NCBI RefSeq assembly: GCF_902497745.1
Contig: NZ_CABVHJ010000011.1
Coordinates: 124,001 to 188,000 of the forward strand
Source of the DNA: Pseudomonas fluorescens
Lineage (GTDB): Bacteria; Pseudomonadota; Gammaproteobacteria; Pseudomonadales; Pseudomonadaceae
Length of the DNA stretch: 64,000 bases
Direction of reading: 5' to 3'
Positions 52,112 to 60,631 of the stretch are shown piece after piece. The position numbers were made by a program, and so were the translations under genes. Numbering within the stretch: the stretch's first letter is position 1; each line of letters begins with the position of its first letter. The notes below the pieces were generated by a model. The model worked only from the letters and a program-made list of their open reading frames with translations, was not told the DNA's origin and ran no database searches.

Positions 52112-53737
52112 ATGTCCCTGCGTAACCTGAATATCGCGCCCCGTGCCTTCCTCGGTTTTGCCTTTATCGCCTTGCTGGTGATCGTGCTCGGCGTATTCGC
52201 CGTCAACCGTATGTCGATCATCCGGCAGGCGTCCGTCGAGATGGATTCGACGCAACTTCCCAGCGTGACCCAGCTCAGCGTGGTGACAGAAAACGTCCTG
52301 CGTCTGCGGATTCTGTCGTTCCGTGTGCTGGTCAATCGCGAAGCGGCTGGTTTGCAGGAGGCGCAGACCCGCATCGGCGTTCTGGTCGACAAGGTTCGCG
52401 CCGCGCAGGCCAGTTACGCCGCACTGCCGGCCGGCCCGGAAGAACGGGCGTTGTACCAGACCTTTGCGACCACGCTGGACAACTACCTGCAAGCGCAGAA
52501 CCAGATGATGGAGCTGTCGCGTCAGGACAAACTCGACGAGATGCGCAGCCTGATCAACACGCGGATCAAGGACGGCACCGACCAGATGGGCGAGCAGCTC
52601 AACAAACTGATCGCGATCAATGCCGCCGATGCCAAAGCCGCGTCGATTCAGGCCGGTGAGCATTACGACAGCGCCATCACCGGCATTATCATCGTTGCCG
52701 TTGTTGCGGCGTTGGCCACCGTGTTACTGGCCTGGCTGCTGACCCGCAGCATCGTCACGCCGCTGAACCGCGCCGTGCAGGCCGCACAAACCATCGCCAG
52801 CGGTAACCTGACCAAAGCCATTGAAGTCGACGGCAAAGACGAACCGGCCCGCCTGCTCGAAGCGCTCGCGGCGATGCAGAACAATCTGCGCAAAACCATC
52901 GAACAGATCGCCGGCTCGGCCACGCAACTGGGCGCTGCTGCCGAAGAACTCAGCGCGGTGACCGAAGAAGCCTCCCGTGGCCTGCAGCAGCAGAACAACG
53001 AAATCGAGCAAGCCGCCACTGCTGTCAACGAAATGACCGCCGCCGTCGAAGAAGTCGCGCGCAACGCCGTGTCGACCTCGGAAGCCTCGAACCAGTCGAC
53101 CCACGCCGCCCGCGAAGGTCGCGACCAAGTGGTGAAAACCGTCGACGCGATCCAGACCATGACCCATGACGTGCAGAACACTGCGCAAATGATTGAAGGC
53201 CTCGCCACACAGGGGCGCGATATCGGCAAAGTCCTCGACGTGATCCGTGCCATCGCCGAACAGACCAACCTGCTGGCACTCAACGCCGCGATCGAAGCAG
53301 CGCGCGCCGGTGAGGCCGGGCGTGGTTTTGCGGTCGTGGCGGACGAAGTTCGGGCATTGGCCCATCGCACCGCGCAGTCGACTCAGGAAATCGAAAAAAT
53401 GGTCGCCGGCATCCAGAACGGCACCGGCGAAGCGGTTTCGTCGATGCAGCAAAGCAACCAGCGCACCCAGTCGACTCTGGAAATGGCCCGCGCCGCCGGT
53501 GTGGCGCTGGAGCAGATCACTCAGTCGATCCATCAGATCAACGAGCGCAACCTGGTCATCGCCAGCGCCTCGGAAGAGCAAGCGCAGGTCTCGCGCGAGG
53601 TCGACCGCAACCTGGTCAATATCCGCGATCTGGCCACGCAATCGGCCGCCGGGGCCAATCAGACCAGCGCTGCGACCCATGAACTGTCGCGTCTGGCGGT
53701 AGATTTGAATGCGATGGTGGCGCGTTTTGTGATTTGA
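52112..53737 (+). CDS. Methyl-accepting chemotaxis protein
   Basis: A 541-residue chemoreceptor: TM1 about 12-32, a periplasmic four-helix-bundle-type ligand domain about 33-188, TM2 about 189-210, HAMP region about 210-265 (LLTRSIVTPLNRAVQAAQTIASG) and a cytoplasmic signalling domain with the hairpin tip EQTNLLALNAAIEAARAGE. It signals through CheA/CheW. The ligand is unknown. It is followed by an aminotransferase 41 bases later, so the ligand might be an amino acid, but this is only a guess. Confidence 0.95.
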   Translation: MSLRNLNIAPRAFLGFAFIALLVIVLGVFAVNRMSIIRQASVEMDSTQLPSVTQLSVVTENVLRLRILSFRVLVNREAAGLQEAQTRIGVLVDKVRAAQASYAALPAGPEERALYQTFATTLDNYLQAQNQMMELSRQDKLDEMRSLINTRIKDGTDQMGEQLNKLIAINAADAKAASIQAGEHYDSAITGIIIVAVVAALATVLLAWLLTRSIVTPLNRAVQAAQTIASGNLTKAIEVDGKDEPARLLEALAAMQNNLRKTIEQIAGSATQLGAAAEELSAVTEEASRGLQQQNNEIEQAATAVNEMTAAVEEVARNAVSTSEASNQSTHAAREGRDQVVKTVDAIQTMTHDVQNTAQMIEGLATQGRDIGKVLDVIRAIAEQTNLLALNAAIEAARAGEAGRGFAVVADEVRALAHRTAQSTQEIEKMVAGIQNGTGEAVSSMQQSNQRTQSTLEMARAAGVALEQITQSIHQINERNLVIASASEEQAQVSREVDRNLVNIRDLATQSAAGANQTSAATHELSRLAVDLNAMVARFVI

Positions 53738-53778
53738 GATACGGTGAAGGCTGGAGACCGCGCAATCAGGAGACGTAC

Positions 53779-54966
53779 ATGCGCTATTCAGCCTTGACCC
53801 AACGAATCGCCGGAGAGGGAGCCGCCGCCTGGCAGATTCACGACCGAGCGCTGGAGTTGCGCGCCGAGGGTGTCGATATCCTGCTGCTGAGCGTGGGTGG
53901 CCCGGATTTCGATACACCGCTGCCGATTGTCCACGGCGCGATCGACAGCTTGCTCGCTGGCGATACCCATTATTCCGAAGTGCGAGGTCGTTTGGCGCTG
54001 CGTAAGCTGATTGCCGAACGGCATCGTCGGCGCAGCGGACAAGCAGTCGATGCTGAGCACGTGATCGTCATGCCTGGCGCGCAATGCGCGGTGTATTCGG
54101 TGGCGCAATGTCTGCTGGATCCGGGCGATGAAGTGATCGTCGCCGAACCGATGTATGTCACCTACGAAGGCGTGTTTGGCGCGTGCGGCGCGACGGTGGT
54201 GCCGGTGCCGGTGCGCCCGGAAAACGGCTTTCGTGTCGACCCGGTCGACGTCGCTGCGCGCATCACGCCGAAATCACGCGCCATGCTGTTGAACAGTCCG
54301 AACAATCCGTCTGGCGCGAGCCTGCCACTGCTGATCTGGCAGGAACTGGCGGCGCTGTGTATCCGCCATGACTTGTGGCTGATCAGCGACGAGGTCTACA
54401 GCGAACTGCTTTATGAAGGTCAGCACGTCAGCCCGGCGAGCCTGCCGGGCATGGCTGAGCGCACGGCGACCATCAACAGCCTGTCGAAATCCCACGCCAT
54501 GACCGGCTGGCGCATCGGCTGGATGATCGGGCCGAAATCGCTGGCCGAGCATTTGGTCAATCTGTCGCTGAGCATGTTGTTCGGGTTGCCGGATTTTGTG
54601 CAGAAGGCCGCGGAGATTGCGTTGGAAACCGATTTGCCGGAAGTGACGCAAATGCGCGAGGAATATCGCCTGCGCCGGGATCTGGTGTGCGAGCGTTTGA
54701 GCGGTTGCCCGGGGCTGTATCCGATCCGTCCGGATGGCGGCATGTTCGTGATGGTCGATGTGCGTCAGACCGGGCTGGGCGCTCAGGCGTTTGCCGAGCA
54801 GTTGCTGGAAGGCTATGGGGTTTCGGTCCTTGCCGGTGAAGCGTTCGGGCCGAGTGCGGCGGGGCACATTCGGATTGGTCTGGTGCTGGACCGGGTGAAA
54901 CTGGCGGATGCCTGTGCACGAATTGCGCTTTGTGCGGCGCAGCTTCTACAGATGCGCAGTGCTTGA
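53779..54966 (+). CDS. AruH-like arginine--pyruvate transaminase
   Basis: A 395-residue fold-type I PLP aminotransferase. It opens MRYSALTQRIAGEGAAAWQIH and has NSPNNPSGASLP, SDEVYSELLYEG and the PLP lysine in SLSKSHAMTGWRIGW. The whole length closely follows P. aeruginosa AruH, which transfers the alpha-amino group of arginine to pyruvate in the arginine transaminase pathway. No aruI is next to it, so substrate specificity is inferred. The start at 53779 has an aggaga site. Confidence 0.85.
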   Translation: MRYSALTQRIAGEGAAAWQIHDRALELRAEGVDILLLSVGGPDFDTPLPIVHGAIDSLLAGDTHYSEVRGRLALRKLIAERHRRRSGQAVDAEHVIVMPGAQCAVYSVAQCLLDPGDEVIVAEPMYVTYEGVFGACGATVVPVPVRPENGFRVDPVDVAARITPKSRAMLLNSPNNPSGASLPLLIWQELAALCIRHDLWLISDEVYSELLYEGQHVSPASLPGMAERTATINSLSKSHAMTGWRIGWMIGPKSLAEHLVNLSLSMLFGLPDFVQKAAEIALETDLPEVTQMREEYRLRRDLVCERLSGCPGLYPIRPDGGMFVMVDVRQTGLGAQAFAEQLLEGYGVSVLAGEAFGPSAAGHIRIGLVLDRVKLADACARIALCAAQLLQMRSA

Positions 54967-54987
54967 TGGTCTTGTATTGCCTGTACC

Positions 54988-55063
54988 GGCCTCTTCGCGA
55001 GCAAGCTCGCTCCCACATTGGAAATGCATTCCCCTGTGGGAGCGAGCTTGCTCGCGAAGGCGG
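54988..55063. repeat. REP doublet (TTCGCGAGCA family)
   Basis: Inverted arms CTTCGCGAGCAAGCTCGCTC and its complement around a short spacer, between the convergent transaminase and kguD genes. Confidence 0.9.
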
Positions 55064-55083
55064 CATTACAGCCACCGATTAAT

Positions 55084-56061
55084 TCAGCCCTGCCATGCCG
55101 ATGGATTCACCAGATTCGCCGGTTTCTCCCCAATCAACGCCGCCAACAGATTCTCCACCGCACAGCGCGCCATCGCCTCCCGCGTCTCATGCGTCGCCGA
55201 ACCCATGTGCGGCGTCGCCACCACATTATTCAGCTGCAACAACGGCGAATCGTGATTCAACGGCTCACGCTCAAACACATCCAGCCCCGCCGCACGAATC
55301 CGCTGGTGACGCAGCGCGTCGATCATCGCCGTCTCATCGACCACCTTGCCCCGCGAGATATTGATGAAGATGCTTTCCGGGCGCATCAGCGCGAACTGCT
55401 CGGCGCCGATCAAGCCTTCGGTCTGCGCCGTCAACGGCAAGGTCAGGCAAATGAAATCGGCTTGCTGGAGCAGATCTTCAAGGCTGCGATATTGCGCATC
55501 GAATCGCGCCTCGACCGCCGGTTTGCGCGACTGACTGTGATAGAGCACCGGCATGCCAAAACCAAAATGCCCACGCTGCGCCAATGCCTCGCCGATGCGG
55601 CCCATGCCGATAATGCCCAGCGTCTTGCCATGCACATCGGTGCCGAAATGCGCCGGGCCGATATTGCGGCTCCATTGGCCGCTGCGCACCATGTTCGCCA
55701 GTTCAACCACACGCCGCGCGGCGGCGAGGATCAGCGCGAAACCGGTGTCGGCGGTGGTTTCGGTGAGCACGTCCGGAGTGTTGGTCAGCAGGATCTGGCG
55801 CTGGCTCAGGTAATCGATGTCGTAGTTGTCGACCCCCACCGAAACGCTGGCAATCGCCTCCAGTTGCGGCGCGAGATCAAGCAACGCCGCATCAAGTTTC
55901 AGGCTGGCGCCGAGCAAACCGTGAGCGCGGGGCAGGGCGTCGCGCAGTTGCATCAGACCGTCGGCGTCGAGGCTGTTGATCAGCGTGACTTCGCACTGTT
56001 CCTGCAAACGCGTCATCAGCGCGGGCGAAAGTTTCTTGTACAACACAACCTGTTTTTTCAT
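55084..56061 (-). CDS. kguD: 2-ketogluconate (6-phosphate) reductase
   Basis: A 325-residue D-2-hydroxyacid dehydrogenase. The NAD(P)-binding loop is GIIGMGRIGEALA. Catalytic Arg is in FINISRGKVVDE, Glu in DVFEREPL and His in VVATPHMGSAT. In the kgu pathway it reduces 2-keto-6-phosphogluconate to 6-phosphogluconate. Last gene of kguE-kguK-kguT-kguD, 13 bases after kguT. The start at 56061 gives MKKQVVLYKKL; the frame is open from 56130. Confidence 0.93.
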   Translation of the reverse strand: MKKQVVLYKKLSPALMTRLQEQCEVTLINSLDADGLMQLRDALPRAHGLLGASLKLDAALLDLAPQLEAIASVSVGVDNYDIDYLSQRQILLTNTPDVLTETTADTGFALILAAARRVVELANMVRSGQWSRNIGPAHFGTDVHGKTLGIIGMGRIGEALAQRGHFGFGMPVLYHSQSRKPAVEARFDAQYRSLEDLLQQADFICLTLPLTAQTEGLIGAEQFALMRPESIFINISRGKVVDETAMIDALRHQRIRAAGLDVFEREPLNHDSPLLQLNNVVATPHMGSATHETREAMARCAVENLLAALIGEKPANLVNPSAWQG

Positions 56062-56074
56062 GGCAAAAGTCTCT

Positions 56075-57373
56075 TCAGGAATGCGCTGGCACGGCACGCG
56101 TGGCAACGGCTTTGGCGACGACGCGATCACTGGCGCCGGGCTTGAGAAAAATCGTCAGCACCACCGACAGCAGCAGCGCGCCGCTCATCAGCAGATACGA
56201 AGCGCCGGGCGAACCGGTGGAGCTGTTCAGATAACCGACCAGATACGAGCCGCCGAACGAACCGAGCGCGCCCATACTGTTGATCAGCGCCATCGCGCCA
56301 CCGGCGACGTTGGCCGGGAGAATCTCCGGGACGATGGCAAAAAACGGCCCGTAAGGCGCGTACATACAGGCGCCGGCAATCACCAGCAGCGTGTACGACC
56401 ACCAGAAATGTTCAGCGCCCAGGGCGTAGGAACCGTAAAACGCGATGGAAGCGATCAGCAGCGGTGGCCAGACAAAACGTTTGCGCTTCTGCAACTTGTC
56501 CGAACCCCACGACACCACGAGCATGCCGATCACCGCCGCCAGATACGGCAGCGCCGACAACCAACCGGCTTCGATCATGTCCATTTGTGCGCCGGCCTTG
56601 AGGATCGACGGCAGCCATAACACGAACCCGTAGACGCCGATGCTCCAGCAGAAAAACTGCAGCGCCAGAATGATCACCTTCGGCGAACGGAACGCCTCGG
56701 CGTAGTTTTTCACCGCTTTGATGCCGACCTGTTCGGCGGCGAGTGCGCTTTCCAGATCCTGTTTTTCCTGATCACTGAGCCATTTGGCCTGCGCCGGACG
56801 ATCATCGGCCAGACGCCACCAGATAAATGCCCAGAGCACTGCCGGCAGACCTTCGATGATGAACATCCAGCGCCAGCTGAAATGCTGCACCAGATACCCG
56901 GAAACCACCGACATCCACAACATCGTCACCGGGTTGCCGAGGATCAGAAAAGTGTTGGCTCGCGAGCGTTCGGCACGGGTGAACCAGTGGCACAGATACA
57001 CCAGCATCGCCGGCATTACAGCGGCTTCGACCACGCCGAGCATGAAGCGAATGACGATCAGCCAATAGGCGTTGGAGACCACACCGGTCAGCGTGGCGAG
57101 ACCGCCCCAGAGAATCAAGCTGACAAAAATCAGCTTCTTCACGCTGTGTTTTTGCGCGTAGATCGCACCGGGCACCTGGAAGAAAAAGTAACCGAGGAAG
57201 AACAGCGCGCCGAGCAGCGACGACAGGCCCGGGGTGATCATCAGGTCGGCGGCCATCCCGGAGGCGGCGGCGAAGCCATAATTGGCGCGATCGAGATACG
57301 CAAGGCTGTAGGTGATGAACACAATCGGCATGATGTACCACCAGCGGCGGGTGGCGAGGGTTGCGGTTTTCAT
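56075..57373 (-). CDS. kguT: 2-ketogluconate transporter (MFS)
   Basis: A 432-residue MFS permease with twelve hydrophobic segments and the ACS-family N-terminus (VFITYSLAYLDRANYGFAAASG). Position inside the kgu operon identifies it as the 2-ketogluconate importer. A REP doublet separates it from kguK upstream, so mRNA stability may differ between the two halves of the operon. Confidence 0.92.
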   Translation of the reverse strand: MKTATLATRRWWYIMPIVFITYSLAYLDRANYGFAAASGMAADLMITPGLSSLLGALFFLGYFFFQVPGAIYAQKHSVKKLIFVSLILWGGLATLTGVVSNAYWLIVIRFMLGVVEAAVMPAMLVYLCHWFTRAERSRANTFLILGNPVTMLWMSVVSGYLVQHFSWRWMFIIEGLPAVLWAFIWWRLADDRPAQAKWLSDQEKQDLESALAAEQVGIKAVKNYAEAFRSPKVIILALQFFCWSIGVYGFVLWLPSILKAGAQMDMIEAGWLSALPYLAAVIGMLVVSWGSDKLQKRKRFVWPPLLIASIAFYGSYALGAEHFWWSYTLLVIAGACMYAPYGPFFAIVPEILPANVAGGAMALINSMGALGSFGGSYLVGYLNSSTGSPGASYLLMSGALLLSVVLTIFLKPGASDRVVAKAVATRAVPAHS

Positions 57374-57437
57374 GGGTGTTGCTCCTGAGCTTGTTGTTTT
57401 TGTCGCAGCAGGTTCAATTATTTGCAGTGACTAGGCT

Positions 57438-57525
57438 GGCCTCTTCGCGAGCAGGCTCGCTCCCACAGTGGATTTTCTGAGCTCACATAACCCCTGTGGG
57501 AGCGAGCCTGCTCGCGAAGGCGGCC
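57438..57525. repeat. REP doublet overlapping the kguK 3' end
   Basis: Arms CTCTTCGCGAGCAGGCTCGC and its inverse flank a spacer. The right arm (to 57525) overlaps the last 14 codons of kguK, so the repeat is translated there. Confidence 0.9.
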
Positions 57526-58460
57526 TGAAACTCAACCGATAACTCCTGGCGGGTAGGCAACCCCTCCATATCCCCGCGACTCTGCACCGCGCGACTGCCA
57601 ATCCAGTTCGCCCGCTGCACCGCCTCGGCAAAACCCTGATGCTCGAGCAGGGCGCTGATCATCCCCACCGCAAAGCCATCACCGGCACCGACCGTGTCGA
57701 CGACATTGGCCACCGGCACACCAGCGACAAATCCCGACGCCAGATGCGTTCGGTAATAAGCGCCTTCTGGCCCGAGTTTGATCGCCACGGCTTCTGCACC
57801 CTGATCGAGATAAAACGCAGCAATGTCCGCAGGGTCGTCGAAGCCGGTCAACAAGCGGCCTTCACTCAACCCCGGCAACACCCAATGGGCGAGGGCGGCG
57901 AGGCGATTGATCTCAGTGATCATTTCGCGCTCGGTGGCCCACAGGCTCGGGCGCAGATTGGGGTCGAACGACACGCTGCGCCCGGCATTGCGCATGCGCG
58001 TCATCAGTTCGAAGGACATCTCCCGCGCCGAAGCCGAGAGCGCCGGAGGAATGCCGGTGGCATGCAGATGGCGGGCGCTCAGCAGGCTTGTCGAGATCGA
58101 CTGTGGTGACAGATGACTGGCCGCCGAACCACGACGGAAATACTCGACCTGCGGGTCGCTGCCATCGTCATTGCGCGATTTGAACTGGAAACCGGTCGGG
58201 TGCTGTTTGTCGACATCGACGTTACTGCAATCCAGACCTTCCTTGATCAAGGTCTCGACCACAAAGCGTCCGAGCGAATCATTGCCGACCCGGCTCAGCC
58301 ACGCGACATTGAAACCCAGACGCGAAAGCCCGATCGCGACATTGCTGTCAGCCCCGGCGATGCGCTTGTGGAAGTGCTCGACCGCCGCCAGATCTCCGGT
58401 TTGCTCGGCGACCAGCATCGCCATAGTTTCACCGAACGAGAGAATATCGATCTCAGACAT
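57483..58460 (-). CDS. kguK: 2-ketogluconokinase (PfkB family)
   Basis: A 325-residue PfkB-type sugar kinase that phosphorylates 2-ketogluconate. The N-terminal region holds AGADSNVAIGLSRLG and the C-terminal signature DTVGAGDGFAVGMI with the catalytic Asp. The ATG at 58460 overlaps the kguE stop by eight bases. The C-terminal tail QAAFASRLAPTGVM is translated from a REP arm, so insertion of the repeat seems to have replaced the original stop. The PfkB core is intact, so activity is probably kept. Confidence 0.92.
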   Translation of the reverse strand: MSEIDILSFGETMAMLVAEQTGDLAAVEHFHKRIAGADSNVAIGLSRLGFNVAWLSRVGNDSLGRFVVETLIKEGLDCSNVDVDKQHPTGFQFKSRNDDGSDPQVEYFRRGSAASHLSPQSISTSLLSARHLHATGIPPALSASAREMSFELMTRMRNAGRSVSFDPNLRPSLWATEREMITEINRLAALAHWVLPGLSEGRLLTGFDDPADIAAFYLDQGAEAVAIKLGPEGAYYRTHLASGFVAGVPVANVVDTVGAGDGFAVGMISALLEHQGFAEAVQRANWIGSRAVQSRGDMEGLPTRQELSVEFQAAFASRLAPTGVM

Positions 58461-59235
58461 GGGCAGGCTCCAGGCGGGATTGGCCGAGGCGGGCGAGGGC
58501 GGCGACATGCTCGGTGGTCAGTTGCACCAGATCATCGCCCTGCAACGGGTATTCGGCCGCGCGCATAACGCCTTGGGCCATGTGCCGCAGCAGTTGTTCC
58601 CACAGATGCAGGTCACTGACGGCCGGCGGCACTGCGACCAGTTTGCCGTCTGCGCGACGGGCCACGGCTTTGCAGTGCACATAGCCGACATGCCGGCCGA
58701 GCAGGCGGGCAGCGCTGGTGGCGGACTGGTCTTGCCACTGCCAGTTGCCGATATCGAAAGTCATCTTGATTGGCAGGTTGTGCTGCTCGACCGCGGCGAA
58801 GAAGCGCTGAAACGGTTCGATACGCCCGCCATGCAAGGTCTGGTCGTTTTCCACCAGCAATTGCACCGGGCTGTGTTTCAAACGCTCGGCCAGGGCTTGC
58901 AAATCGTTGTTGTCGGTGAAGTAGCCGAGAGAAACCTTCAGCCATTTCGAACCGAACGCTTCGGCCTGTTGCAGCGCGGTGATCAGCTCGGGATTAGGCT
59001 GCGCCTGCCCGGCCAGCCACAATTCGGTCGGTGAGGAATAGATGCTTTGCAGGCCCTGCGCCTGAGTGGCCTCGGCCAGTTGCGCAGGGTCTTCACGGGT
59101 CAGCAATTCTTCGCGCCATTCGATGCGGTTGGCCCCGGCCGCAGCCAGAACATCGATGAAAGCATCCTGCCCGCGCAGGCGGACAAGCTCGGCGCCGTAG
59201 CTGGACAGACTGATGGAAACGGCGGGTTTGTTCAT
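58453..59235 (-). CDS. kguE: KguE, sugar phosphate isomerase/epimerase-like
   Basis: A 260-residue AP-endonuclease-2-type TIM barrel. Possible metal ligands are Glu in NRIEWREELL, Glu in LLVENDQTLHGG, Asp in MTFDIGNWQW and His in YVHCKAV. It is the first gene of the 2-ketogluconate operon; its exact reaction is not established. A PtxS operator lies just upstream of its start. Confidence 0.92.
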   Translation of the reverse strand: MNKPAVSISLSSYGAELVRLRGQDAFIDVLAAAGANRIEWREELLTREDPAQLAEATQAQGLQSIYSSPTELWLAGQAQPNPELITALQQAEAFGSKWLKVSLGYFTDNNDLQALAERLKHSPVQLLVENDQTLHGGRIEPFQRFFAAVEQHNLPIKMTFDIGNWQWQDQSATSAARLLGRHVGYVHCKAVARRADGKLVAVPPAVSDLHLWEQLLRHMAQGVMRAAEYPLQGDDLVQLTTEHVAALARLGQSRLEPAHV

Positions 59236-59248
59236 TGTTATTGACCTC

Positions 59249-59262
59249 TGAAACCGGTTTCA
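59249..59262. promoter_or_regulatory. PtxS operator upstream of kguE
   Basis: TGAAACCGGTTTCA is the exact palindrome known to be bound by PtxS in Pseudomonas, 14 bases before the kguE start. Binding should repress the kgu operon until 2-ketogluconate is present. Confidence 0.92.
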
Positions 59263-59309
59263 TTTTTGTGCAAAAAAATATCAGTGAGTGATGTGTTGTT
59301 TTTGCTGGC

Positions 59310-59381
59310 CCCTTCGCGAGCAAGCTCGCTCCCACATTCGGAACGCGGTCACTTGTGGGAGCGAGCTTGCTCGCGAAGGCG
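59310..59381. repeat. REP doublet (TTCGCGAGCA family)
   Basis: Inverted arms CCTTCGCGAGCAAGCTCGCT and its complement around a short spacer, between the kguE operator and the ptxS stop at 59387. Confidence 0.9.
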
Positions 59382-59386
59382 TCAGA

Positions 59387-60415
59387 TCAGACACCGCCAA
59401 CCTCACGGGTCGACCCACGCTCAACCAGCACCGGCGCAAAATCCATCACCCGCGCCACCTCATCATCACCACGCAAGCGCTTGAGCAGACACTCAAACGC
59501 CCGCGCACCAATCTCTGCCGTAGGCTGAGCCAGCGCAGTAATTCCGCTGCCCACCAACGGATACCAATCCAGATCATCCAGAGCAATCAGCCCGACATCC
59601 TCGAACAACCGGCAACCCATCTGGCGCAACGCAGTCGTCGTGGCCAACGCCGCCACGCCATTGGCGCAAAACAGCGCTTTCGGGCCATCGCCGGGTGTGT
59701 TTAAAAAGGTCTGAAGTTGTGCGTTCAGATCATCGCCGGTTTCCAGCACCGCCCCAGTCAGCGCCGAGCGCTGGGCGATCTGCGCCTGAAAACTGCTGAC
59801 CCGCTCGATCCGCGAACTGGTGCCGTCATACGGTTCAGTCACCAGCACCAGATCCCGATAGCCGCGTTGTTCGAGATGCGCCAGCGCCATCTCCACCGCT
59901 TGCGGGTTGTTCAGCCCGACCATGTCGCTGTCGAGCCCGTCGACCTTGCGATCCACCAGCACTAACGGCATCTCGCGGCGCAGTTCATGCAATTCGTCGC
60001 GGTGATGGCCCAGGGTATTCACGATCAACCCTTCGATGTTGTACGAGCGCAACAGCGCCAGATGCTGGCGTTCCTGCTCGTCATCGCGATCGGTGTTGCA
60101 CACCACCAAGCTGTAGCCATGCGCACGGCAGGCGGTTTCCACCCCGTGCATCACGGCAATCGAATAAGGGTTACGGATATCGGCCACCAGCATGCCGATC
60201 AGGCGCGTACGTCCGCGCTTCAGACCGCGAGCCATCTGGTTGGGGCGGTAGCCGAGTTCGCTGATGGCCTGTTCGATGCGCAGGGCAATGGCATCGGAGA
60301 GCAGGGCACGGTCATCGCCGATGAAGCGCGAAACGCTGGCCTTGGACACGCCGGCGCGCTCGGCGACGTCGAGCATGGTCACGCGGCTGCGCTGGGCGGA
60401 TGAGAAGTCGTTCAT
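59387..60415 (-). CDS. ptxS: LacI-family regulator PtxS
   Basis: A 342-residue LacI/GalR repressor: the N-terminal helix-turn-helix (VTMLDVAERAGVSKASVSRF) with hinge helix, then a periplasmic-binding-fold domain that senses 2-ketogluconate. It lies upstream of kguE on the same strand, separated by a REP doublet and an operator. A second identical operator stands before its own start, so it should repress both itself and kguEKTD. Confidence 0.95.
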   Translation of the reverse strand: MNDFSSAQRSRVTMLDVAERAGVSKASVSRFIGDDRALLSDAIALRIEQAISELGYRPNQMARGLKRGRTRLIGMLVADIRNPYSIAVMHGVETACRAHGYSLVVCNTDRDDEQERQHLALLRSYNIEGLIVNTLGHHRDELHELRREMPLVLVDRKVDGLDSDMVGLNNPQAVEMALAHLEQRGYRDLVLVTEPYDGTSSRIERVSSFQAQIAQRSALTGAVLETGDDLNAQLQTFLNTPGDGPKALFCANGVAALATTTALRQMGCRLFEDVGLIALDDLDWYPLVGSGITALAQPTAEIGARAFECLLKRLRGDDEVARVMDFAPVLVERGSTREVGGV

Positions 60416-60444
60416 TAATGAACCTTGTTGTTATAGGAATGCGC

Positions 60445-60458
60445 TGAAACCGGTTTCA
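60445..60458. promoter_or_regulatory. PtxS operator upstream of ptxS
   Basis: TGAAACCGGTTTCA again, 30 bases before the ptxS start: an autoregulatory site identical to the one before kguE. Confidence 0.92.
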
Positions 60459-60536
60459 GGAGATCCGATTTGCAGGAAAGTCGTCAAGCGATTTTATTTG
60501 CTGATAGGACCGCATTCCGACAGGCGGTCGAAATAC

Positions 60537-60558
60537 CTGTCAGATATGACAGTAGGCA
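60537..60558. promoter_or_regulatory. lux-box-like palindrome upstream of the 60.6-kb repeat genes
   Basis: CTGTCAGATATGACAG (60537-60552), then TAGGCA: identical over 22 bases to the site at 44135-44156. It is 73 bases before the ATG at 60632. CT-N12-AG symmetry suggests a LuxR-type regulator. Confidence 0.65.
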
Positions 60559-60631
60559 AGAAGTCTGACACGACGTTTAATCGGACCGAGGCTTTTCATT
60601 AATTCCCAAAGACATCAAGGGGCTTTGACGT

